NCBI GenBank assembly: GCA_024508725.1
Contig: JANINS010000003.1
Span: 1,550,001 to 1,614,000, forward strand
DNA: 64,000 bases
Reading direction: 5' to 3'
DNA from: Chitinophagaceae bacterium
GTDB taxonomy: Bacteria > Bacteroidota > Bacteroidia > Chitinophagales > Chitinophagaceae
Within the stretch, counting starts at the first letter, position 1. Each line of letters starts with the position of its first letter. Below are positions 55,973-63,193 of the stretch, piece after piece. Below the pieces are notes generated by a model. It did no database searches. It saw only the letters and a program-made list of their open reading frames with translations, and was not told the DNA's origin. Made by a program: the position numbers and the translations under genes.

Positions 55973-56354
55973 GTAGTGTATCTATAAGCTGCATAACAAG
56001 AACATCAGCAATACAACAGAACCCAACAATGCACACACTCTTTAGCGTTCGTCACGGCAACTACAAAAGCTCTTCACGCATTCAGGCTATCCGATGCCGT
56101 ACGTACGGCATTGAAAAAATGCTTCAGCATATTTTTTCGAAGGATAGACTGCAGCGTGCAGTACAAACACCTGGCAAGAACACCTTCGCACTGCGAGCAT
56201 CGTCTTTGCACAATCAACCACCTCCTCAACAAACGCATGCTGCACATAGGGAGGCGTTGGCTTGTCCGAAGCCGCGGAGCGTTGCTGTCGGACTTGATCT
56301 TTTGCCTGCCCGACTACTAGCGGGTTTCTTTTGGATCAAGCCAAAAGAAAATAA
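55944..56354 (+). ncRNA. Candidate structured element, copy 1
   Basis: Aligns without gaps to 61411-61767, with 6 differences in the first 320 bases. Structure by eye: junction 56087-56147 closed by CTATCC/GGATAG and enclosing ATGCCGT-ACGT-ACGGCAT and GAAAAAATGC-TTCA-GCATATTTTTTC hairpins. A 30-base hairpin follows at 56264-56293 (6 bp, bulged G, 3 bp, 11-base loop). Then linker CTTGAT, a CCCG/CGGG hairpin and a final hairpin at 56325-56350 with loop ATCAAG complementary to the linker. Base pairs covary with copies 2 and 3. It fills most of the 55788-56426 gap; no protein frame is conserved. Confidence 0.65.
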
Positions 56355-56426
56355 AAGCACTTGATGCAATCAACAGAAATTAATCTTGTGTAAACTCATG
56401 AGATTACCCTTAAGCAGTGCTTTCCC

Positions 56427-57164
56427 TCACCGGTTAGCTTGTCTTTTCTGCAACGCCTTTGCCATCTTATAAGTGTGCTGCAGCGATCTTGTACTGCTAT
56501 AATCATTATGCCCGGTGATGATGTATTTAGGGTTGCGGTATTTGCGTTGTACGTTTTTAATGGTGTTTGCATAATCTGCGATACTGGCATCGCCTAGGTT
56601 GCCCAGCGTATTGTCTGCAGTGCTTTTCACCAGGCAACCACCATACAGTATTTTCTCTCTTTCAAACCAGATCACGATATTATCCGGTGCATGCCCACGA
56701 CCCGGGTAATAGGTGCTGAACGTATTTTCTCCTACGGTAAACGTGGTATCCTTCATCATGATATTGTCAGCTCTTTTCATGCCTCGTTTACGGCTGAGTT
56801 CATCGGTGTACGCAGTAGTGTAGGTGGCAATTCCTTTCTGCCGGTAGTATGCAAGCCCTCCCGTTCTGTCTTCATGAAAATGCGTGGCAAAACAGAGTAT
56901 CACCTCTTTGTTGTGCCTTGCTTTGATGCTGTCTAATAGCGGCTGAAACTGCGTAGTATCCCACGGCGTATCGAATAATACTACTCCCTTATCTGTTACC
57001 AGGTACATGGCATTGGCGCCTATCCGGTTGCCCTGGTATTCATTATAGGTAACATATACATAGAAGTTGTCCGTGAGCGGCCTGATGGTTAACTTTTCCT
57101 GTGTTTGTGCAGTGGCAATTATAGTAGAGAGCAACAACAGCAGGCTGGTAAAAACGCTGGACAT
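56427..57164 (-). CDS. Exported subclass B1-type metallo-beta-lactamase
   Basis: 245 residues with a signal peptide (MSSVFTSLLLLLSTIIATAQ). All six zinc ligands expected for subclass B1 are in place: H95, H97 and D99 in ATHFHEDRTGG, H158 in GRGHAPDN, C177 in LYGGCLVK and H219 in TGHNDY. In B1 enzymes (such as BlaB and IND from other Bacteroidota) this site hydrolyses beta-lactams including carbapenems; activity here is inferred. The gene is chromosomal in appearance, without integron or IS signs, but lies between two copies of the structured repeat. Confidence 0.88.
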   Translation of the reverse strand: MSSVFTSLLLLLSTIIATAQTQEKLTIRPLTDNFYVYVTYNEYQGNRIGANAMYLVTDKGVVLFDTPWDTTQFQPLLDSIKARHNKEVILCFATHFHEDRTGGLAYYRQKGIATYTTAYTDELSRKRGMKRADNIMMKDTTFTVGENTFSTYYPGRGHAPDNIVIWFEREKILYGGCLVKSTADNTLGNLGDASIADYANTIKNVQRKYRNPKYIITGHNDYSSTRSLQHTYKMAKALQKRQANR

Positions 57165-57241
57165 TCGTGGTGTTTATGGATAAAGGTAACGGGTTATGAT
57201 TTTAACGTTCATCTCACCTTAGTTCCGATACATTTATAGCA

Positions 57242-57910
57242 GTGAAAGCAATCCTACGATCTGTATTAACTGATATACTCGTTTACCTGCTGCTATCGGT
57301 AGCCGTATTCCTCATGGCTAAGATGATCGCTGAATATGCATCGTTTGACACCAGCATTGGTTTTCTCAACTTCAAGCAGGAATACTTACCCAACAAAGTA
57401 TGGCTTACTGCTTTTTATATACATGTGTTCACAGCGGTGTTGTGTTTGCTTGCGGGTTTCACACAGTTTTCTGCACACATACAAAAACATTATAAGAAGT
57501 TGCACCGGTATATGGGCAGGTTCTATGCATATAATATCATGCTCATCAACTTTCCCGCAGGGTTTATTATGGCCATCTATGCAAACGGTGAACTACCCTC
57601 AAAACTGGCCTTCCTTATTTTAGATGTGCTGTGGTTCTGGTTCACTTATAAAGCAGTGGTAACGGCAAAGCAAAAGAGGTTTGGTGCCCACCGTGAATAT
57701 ATGACCAGGAGCTATGCACTCACCCTTTCGGCCATTGCATTAAGAAGCTGGAAGATCGTGTTGGTGAACTTTACTACGCTGGATATACCAACGATCTATA
57801 TGATCAATGCATGGTTGGGTTTTGTGCCTAACCTTTTACTGGCAGAATGGATCATCAGGAAAAGAAGAGCTAAGAATAAGAGCCTGAACCATGCTATCGC
57901 TCAAACCTGA
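57242..57910 (+). CDS. DUF2306-like membrane protein
   Basis: 222 residues starting at a GTG (57242). Six or so hydrophobic segments (LVYLLLSVAVFLMAKMIAEY, VFTAVLCLLAGFTQF, MLINFPAGFIMAIYA and others) with HKKLHRYMGR-type loop (KHYKKLHRYMGRFYA), as in DUF2306 proteins. The conserved histidines of the loop suggest haem or metal contact in the family but no function is established. The last bases overlap the convergent small membrane protein gene by 17. Confidence 0.8.
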   Translation: MKAILRSVLTDILVYLLLSVAVFLMAKMIAEYASFDTSIGFLNFKQEYLPNKVWLTAFYIHVFTAVLCLLAGFTQFSAHIQKHYKKLHRYMGRFYAYNIMLINFPAGFIMAIYANGELPSKLAFLILDVLWFWFTYKAVVTAKQKRFGAHREYMTRSYALTLSAIALRSWKIVLVNFTTLDIPTIYMINAWLGFVPNLLLAEWIIRKRRAKNKSLNHAIAQT

Positions 57911-58100
57911 TGTTGCTTAAGATCAGCCAGCCCGTTGTAAACACGAGTACTGCAAAACAACCCAGGAACACCAATATAGCGATCGCTGCAGACCAGTTAT
58001 TATTATTGGCTTGTAAAGAACGGTAAGCCTTCCTGGCAACAAACCATGAAGCAATGCCGGCTATGACAACGGCGAGGAGCAACAGGAATAGAAAGATCAT
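57894..58100 (-). CDS. Small two-pass membrane protein
   Basis: 68 residues from the ATG at 58100 (MIFLFLLLLAVVIAGIASWF), with a second hydrophobic segment (WSAAIAILVFLGCFAVLVFT). A longer frame to 58298 runs over a terminator and is unlikely to be translated. No family recognised. Confidence 0.6.
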   Translation of the reverse strand: MIFLFLLLLAVVIAGIASWFVARKAYRSLQANNNNWSAAIAILVFLGCFAVLVFTTGWLILSNIRFER

Positions 58101-58251
58101 CGGTTTTGGTTTCTCTAAAGCTAATAAGGTAATTGCTATGCTGTTGTTAAAAGCGAAGCGGAAAAGGGTTAAGAACAGGTTCCTTGCAACTCCGGCAAGC
58201 CCGGTAAAATCAGTATTAATATATTGACCTGCCCGGTGCAAATAAACCAAT

Positions 58252-58282
58252 AAAAAAAGCTCCACGAAAGTGGAGCTCTTTG
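58252..58282 (-). terminator. Terminator of the T9SS type A gene at 58300
   Basis: On the minus strand AGCTCCAC-TTTC-GTGGAGCT followed by TTTTTATT; it lies 18 bases past that gene's stop. Confidence 0.88.
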
Positions 58283-58299
58283 TTGATGTATGTATCATT

Positions 58300-61299
58300 C
58301 TATTGTTTCGTAAACCTCAATACCTGTGTTTCTCCCTGGTTACCTGTGAGGCGAACAAGGTAACTTCCTTTAGACAAGCTGGATATATTAACGGGAGCCA
58401 CCGATACGCCGTTATTCACAGTCATCTGCTGCGTTTGCAACACTTTTCCTTCAGCGCTCATTACCTCTACCTGCATTTGTTTACTTTGAACATTCTCTAC
58501 ACGAACATAGATCGTTTCTGTAGCGGGGTTAGGATATACACCTGCATCCATGCCACGTTTGTTATTGAGGCGTCTTACCGGGCTGTATTCAAACCTGCCG
58601 TCTTTATCAACCATCTTTAGCCGGTAATAATTCGTTGTGGCGCTGAATGACCGATCGTAATAAGTATACTGGTTGCCATTATAAGCAATCCGTGCAAGAA
58701 AATGGAACTCCCTGCCATCTTCGCTTCTTTCCAGTTCAAAATGACTGAAGTTTACCTGTTGTGCAACGTTCCATTGCAATACATTCCTCGATTCCTGTTT
58801 TGTGGCAGTAAAACTCAACAACGAAACAGGTAGCACCTGGGAAATAACAGTCGTGGAAACCTTATTGGTAACCACCGGAAGGTTGTGATCGAAATAGATA
58901 GATGCACTGTTCTGTATCACATCTCCCGCTGCGACTGATGCCTTGGTTTTAATGCTGAAATTGACATGTCCATGGCTGAGTGGCTCGTTGCGGTTACTGT
59001 CAACCAGGTTTACATTATTAAAGGTCCACACGGCGATGCCATCGTTTACCGTGAGTTGGTAGATGTGGCTGGCATCTTTCATCTGCAGGGTTGACCAGTC
59101 GAGTTTATTATCGAGCGTATCTCTTATCGTGATGTTGAATGCGGTGTCACTACCTGTGTTCTGGAAACGGATGGTATAGTTGAGTGTTTCACCATCCTGC
59201 AAAGCCGAGGCGATCGCCTGCCCGTCATGGCTCTCCATTTTATCATTTGGATCGAAAGATCCCACTACCCTTTGTTTCAGGAGGTACTTATTGTCTGCGG
59301 CGGTAGTATCAGGGGTATCGCTTGCAATGATAGCCGTGAACTTAAGTGTATCATTCACATTTACGGTTGGCGGAGTGGCTACCGTAAACTGTAGTATGAT
59401 GTTACCCGCATCAGCAGGTTTTACTGCATTGATGTTCCACCTGATCGTATCTGCGGTAACGCTTGCAGGTGTGATACTGGAAGAGGAAAGTGTAAGTTTA
59501 TTACTTTTCGCAAGTTTGATCTCTACATCTGCAGTATCGGTTCCTTTATTACCATAGCCCAACCTGTAATGTGCAACGAAGCCCGGCCTGGCAGGAGAAC
59601 TGGCGACGAAACCTGTAAAGAGGTCCCTTACTTTAGCTGTACGTTGCATAGCGAAGGAAATTGAATCCTGGTTGTAATAAGACGTAAAGGTTGATGTGTG
59701 GCTTGCGGGTACGGCCGTATAATATGGGGCATACGTATCGGCATTCGTTATGTAGGTGCCGGTATCTGTATACATCACAAAATTACCAAATGGCGCATAG
59801 TAACGGGCAGTGTCTTTGCCGGGCCGTATGGTGGTAAGATTGGCATACGGAAAATATGGCTCGTCGGCTTCTTTAGTGGTATTCCCGTTATTATCATAAA
59901 AAGCAAAGCCCTTAACCGTGTTATACGGCAACTGTAGCAGGTTGGTTGAGTCAAACTGGGCTCCTATATTGTATCCATAGCTTTCAACGGAACCCAATCC
60001 ATAGGTAGTGCCCACGAAGGCATAATTACTTTCCACCTTAACCTGGGCATTTGCAGCTGTCCATCTTTTTACTACTACCTGATAACCCGGCAGGTTGGGA
60101 TGTACATAGCTGTAATCAGGTGCAGTAAGGTTACCGGCATCTGTGATCTTTAACGATGCAACCCCCGCTGCCGGAATGATAAGCGTCAGGTAGTTTGCCG
60201 AGATACTTTCCAGGCTGGTTCTGTAAAATCCGGTTCTGGCAATCGCTTCCGATAAAGGAGAAATATAGATCATTTCCGGATCGCCCAGACCTGTGCAGGC
60301 ACCGGTCATGTATTGTGCAACGAGAACCGGTTTGTCTGATGTGATCACATCAGCTGTATTACTTTCAAATTGGTAATAACCACTGGCAAACAGGTTGGTG
60401 AGCGTTACGCCATTTCTTTTAACTACTGTAGTAGGGTCTTTCACCATCACCCTGAAAACAGAAGTAGTGAGCCCCGAAGCGATAATCGAGTTACTAAAAG
60501 GAGCAGTGGCAAATTTTGTAGACCATAGTTGTATTGGGAAAACCTGCCCGATAATAAAATCACCACCACTTGAAGTACACGAAGTGGAAATAAGTGATGT
60601 TCTGGTAGAACCACCAAACACCGCAACAGCGTTTACTTTACCTACATCATTGGCAACAGACTTAACTATGCTACCTGTAAGATCAGCTGTTTGTGATGAA
60701 GCCAATACCTGGTACACATCTCCTTTTTTAAGATGAACCAGGTAGCTGCCATTAGGTTGCGATCCACCATTAGGTGTCCATCCGTTTTGTGTATTCTGAG
60801 CGGGATTGATCTCTACATCGGTACTATCTCTTATGGCAACTACGGAGAAAAAAGAAAATGAATTAGCTCCGTAATTCTGGGTGATGTTCAATACCCGGTG
60901 TTCAGAACCCAGTGCAGGAGACGGTAATAACATCGTTGACCCGGAGCTGGCCGATCCATAGAAATGAACATATACAGCCACCGGTACATCACTGGATACA
61001 TGTATTGCTTTGGCAAGGTGTAATCCTTCGGTGGTAGTTTGTGCGGTAATGGGTATGTTTTCGCTGGCTACCGTGGTATTGGGAGCAATAGCATAGGTCC
61101 TTACGAATGTGCCTGTTTCTACTACAGCGTTGGCTGCTGTAGAGAGCGTGCTGATGTAGACTTTCATTTTTGCGTTTGTGGCCAACTGGTTGGCGGGAAA
61201 CGGCACCCAGAAGTCTGTACCCCTGTTCGTGTACTGTGAAAAACTGAAAGCAGGTAGCAATAGCGCCAGGAGTAGGCCGGGTAGGTAGCGTTTTAACAT
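58300..61299 (-). CDS. T9SS type A cargo protein with IgGFc-binding-like domain
   Basis: 999 residues from the ATG at 61299, where the signal peptide starts (MLKRYLPGLLLALLLPAFSF); a start at 61356 adds 19 residues. The N-terminal part (about 22-440) resembles the IgGFc-binding domain (TNRGTDFWVPFPANQLATN, VYVHFYGSASSGSTMLLPSP). A middle Ig-like/DUF11 region follows (SFDPNDKMESHDGQAI, LNYTIRFQNTGSDTAFNITI), then a fibronectin-like stretch and a type A sorting domain (YPNPATETIYVRVENV ... RLTGNQGETQVLRFTK). Probably secreted through T9SS and attached to the cell surface. Located between two direct copies of the structured repeat. Confidence 0.92.
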   Translation of the reverse strand: MLKRYLPGLLLALLLPAFSFSQYTNRGTDFWVPFPANQLATNAKMKVYISTLSTAANAVVETGTFVRTYAIAPNTTVASENIPITAQTTTEGLHLAKAIHVSSDVPVAVYVHFYGSASSGSTMLLPSPALGSEHRVLNITQNYGANSFSFFSVVAIRDSTDVEINPAQNTQNGWTPNGGSQPNGSYLVHLKKGDVYQVLASSQTADLTGSIVKSVANDVGKVNAVAVFGGSTRTSLISTSCTSSGGDFIIGQVFPIQLWSTKFATAPFSNSIIASGLTTSVFRVMVKDPTTVVKRNGVTLTNLFASGYYQFESNTADVITSDKPVLVAQYMTGACTGLGDPEMIYISPLSEAIARTGFYRTSLESISANYLTLIIPAAGVASLKITDAGNLTAPDYSYVHPNLPGYQVVVKRWTAANAQVKVESNYAFVGTTYGLGSVESYGYNIGAQFDSTNLLQLPYNTVKGFAFYDNNGNTTKEADEPYFPYANLTTIRPGKDTARYYAPFGNFVMYTDTGTYITNADTYAPYYTAVPASHTSTFTSYYNQDSISFAMQRTAKVRDLFTGFVASSPARPGFVAHYRLGYGNKGTDTADVEIKLAKSNKLTLSSSSITPASVTADTIRWNINAVKPADAGNIILQFTVATPPTVNVNDTLKFTAIIASDTPDTTAADNKYLLKQRVVGSFDPNDKMESHDGQAIASALQDGETLNYTIRFQNTGSDTAFNITIRDTLDNKLDWSTLQMKDASHIYQLTVNDGIAVWTFNNVNLVDSNRNEPLSHGHVNFSIKTKASVAAGDVIQNSASIYFDHNLPVVTNKVSTTVISQVLPVSLLSFTATKQESRNVLQWNVAQQVNFSHFELERSEDGREFHFLARIAYNGNQYTYYDRSFSATTNYYRLKMVDKDGRFEYSPVRRLNNKRGMDAGVYPNPATETIYVRVENVQSKQMQVEVMSAEGKVLQTQQMTVNNGVSVAPVNISSLSKGSYLVRLTGNQGETQVLRFTKQ

Positions 61300-61410
61300 A
61301 AGCGAATCGTTGATAGAGTTAAATGTACAAAAATCCGGGGGATGCTTTGCTTGCAATCAAGACAAAAGAACATTTCGTAATGAAAGGAAAACATTTTGTA
61401 AGCATGTATC

Positions 61411-61803
61411 AGATCCCTCCTGCGTCGGGATGACAAGCTGTAGTGTATCTATAAGCTGCATAACAAGAACATCAGCAATACAACAGAACCCAACAATGCA
61501 CACACTCTTTAGCGTTCGTCACGGCAACTACAAAAGCTCTTCACGCATTCAGGCTATCCGATGCCGTACGTACGGCATTGAAAAAATGCTTCAGCATATT
61601 TTTTCGAAGGATAGACTGCAGCGTGCAGTACAAACACCAGGCAAGAACACCTTCGCACCACGAGCATCGTCTTTGCATCATCAACCACCTTCTCAACAAA
61701 CGCATGCTGCACATAGGGAGGCGTTGGCTTGTCCCGCGGTACGGAGTGTTCCGGCGGGACTTGATCTTTTTGTAACTTTTTCTATCAAGAGAAAAAGTTA
61801 ATA
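61411..61803 (+). ncRNA. Candidate structured element, copy 2
   Basis: Offset from copy 1 by exactly 5467 bases for 357 bases. Junction 61554-61614 identical to copy 1. The 30-base hairpin (61731-61760) keeps loop, bulged G and stem lengths but has different pairs at four stem positions. The final hairpin (61773-61800) has an unrelated perfect 11-bp stem (TAACTTTTTCT / AGAAAAAGTTA), yet the same ATCAAG loop and the same CTTGAT linker at 61760-61765; the intermediate CCCG/CGGG hairpin is missing. Confidence 0.65.
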
Positions 61804-61811
61804 AGGTTTTT

Positions 61812-61866
61812 AGCCATTGTTGGTGTTCCCGCCTTGTTGTGTTTTGTGACCAACAACGATTCCTCA
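61812..61866. repeat. TTGTTGGT hairpin repeat
   Basis: ATTGTTGGTGTTCCCGCCTT, then GTTGTGTTTTGTGACCAACA and ACGATTCCTCAGCAG, a short-loop form of the family. Followed by TTGTTGGTGAACCACACCAA, a second small hairpin shared with the copy at 62262-62290. Confidence 0.65.
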
Positions 61867-61912
61867 GCAGTAAACCATTTGTTGGTGAACCACACCAATA
61901 AAGGTGAAAGGA

Positions 61913-62058
61913 TTGATGAATGTGCAATGCCCAATGTTTTATTCTTCAGCTGAATGATGATCCCAGTGCTTGTCATGCTGACGCCGGAAGCATCTGCGGT
62001 TGTAAATAGATCCCTCCTTCGTCCCGTCTATGCAGCCGGGCAGGCGGGATGACAAGCA
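61913..62058. repeat. GTCATGCTGACGCAGG repeat, copy 2, with inverted partner
   Basis: GTGCTTGTCATGCTGACGCC then GGAAGCATCTGCGG, followed by TAGATCCCTCCTTCGTCCCG and, after an insertion (TCTATGCAGCCGGGCAGG), CGGGATGACAAGC; the two halves form an imperfect long hairpin. Confidence 0.65.
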
Positions 62059-62080
62059 ATAGAACTACTACCTGGCTAAG

Positions 62081-62161
62081 GAATGCACAATGCTCAATGT
62101 TTTATTCTTCAGCTGAATGATGATCCCGTTGCTTGTCATGCTGACGCAGGAAGCATCTGCT
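62081..62161. repeat. GTCATGCTGACGCAGG repeat, copy 3
   Basis: ATTCTTCAGCTGAATGATGA, TCCCGTTGCTTGTCATGCTG and ACGCAGGAAGCATCTG, without the inverted partner. Confidence 0.65.
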
Positions 62162-62164
62162 GTT

Positions 62165-62290
62165 TAGTCATTGTTGGTGTTCCCGCCGCCGTTGTTGCGT
62201 CTTGTGACCAACAACGATTCCTCAGCGGTATCACTAAAAGAAGTATAGGAGGTTTTCCATAAACCATTTGTTGGTGAACCACACCAATAA
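62165..62290. repeat. TTGTTGGT hairpin repeat with trailing hairpin
   Basis: AGTCATTGTTGGTGTTCCCG, CCGCCGTTGTTGCGTCTTGT, GACCAACAACGATTCCTCAG; then at 62262 CCATTTGTTGGTGAACCACA, CCAATAAAGG as near 61875. Confidence 0.65.
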
Positions 62291-62300
62291 AGGAGAAAGG

Positions 62301-62390
62301 ACTGATGAATGCACAATGCAATATTTCATTCTTCAGCTGAATAATGATCCCGGTGCTTGTCATGCTGACGCAGGAAGCATCTGTTGATCT
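62301..62390. repeat. GTCATGCTGACGCAGG repeat, copy 4
   Basis: TGATGAATGCACAATGCAAT, ATTTCATTCTTCAGCTGAAT, AATGATCCCGGTGCTTGTCA, TGCTGACGCAGGAAGCATCT. Together with its neighbours it makes 61300-62472 a repeat-dense, gene-free 1.2-kb stretch. Confidence 0.65.
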
Positions 62391-62472
62391 TCCACCAGTT
62401 GTCATGTCAGACCAATCATATTGTGACACTATCTCAATCATTCCCATGTCGGGATAACAACCACCACGAATT

Positions 62473-63080
62473 CTAATGATAAGCATCTGTGCTACCCAAC
62501 CTCCACCTCCGCATCACCATCGTTTGCAGGTCTACAGTTAGAATCTCGCCTGCTAACATACCCGGCAACTGCAGCACACACTTCATCACCTCATTCACCT
62601 GCAGGCAGGCTACAAGCCCTGCGGTATAGCCTACAATGCCTGCGGTGGCACAATCCTGCTGGGCAGTAAATCGCTCCTTATCGGGAAATGCATCAGTAAA
62701 AGATGGAGAACCTTTGTAATTAAAAACCGCTACCTGCCCTTCAAACCTGCGGATGCCGCCATATACAAAAGGCTTTTGTTGTGCAACAGTGGTGTGGTCA
62801 ATAATGTAGCGTATGTCAATATTATCGCTGCAGTCAACCACCAGGTCGTATTGACCAATCAATGCAGTTGCATTTGGCTTTCACTCTTTCGGCATGCGCT
62901 ATTATATTCAGTGTGTTGTTGTGTTGCTGCAAACGTTGTTGTGCGATAATAACTTTGGGCTTACCAGCATCAGCTTCGGTGTACAAGACCTAGCGGTGCA
63001 GGTTGGCAATACTCACCGTATCATCATCGGCAATACCAATGGTGCCGACCACCAAGCTCCTTAAATACATCAATGTGGGT
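62473..63080 (-). pseudogene. Decaying ThiF/MoeB-type E1-like adenylyltransferase
   Basis: The minus strand reads, in pieces, VVGTIGIADDDTVSIANLHR then a TAG stop at 62990-62992 where the family has Gln (NLHRQ), then VLYTEADAGKPKVIIAQQRL. A one-base insertion in a TTT run (62873-62875) shifts the frame before YDLVVDCSDNIDIRYIIDH, CATAGIVGYTAGLVACLQVN and the C terminus. The N-terminal glycine loop is worn (LATGLPTLMYLRS). So there are a nonsense change, a frameshift and a missing 5' end. The intact family adenylates the C terminus of ThiS/MoaD-like sulfur carriers. No partner genes remain beside it. Confidence 0.85.
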
Positions 63081-63193
63081 AACCCAGTTGCCAACTGTAA
63101 TTACCCATATCGTGGCTTATGCAATAGATAGTCTATTGGTGAAGATTTATTGTATCTGATTCTAGTATGTAATTACATTGCTAACTTCGTAAG

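Noticed and set aside
61310-61801. 163-codon plus-strand frame in the structured repeat, and its partner at 55963-56364
   Set aside because: The two share sequence only because the DNA repeat is shared; copy 3 does not keep the frame, while paired-base changes show selection for structure instead.
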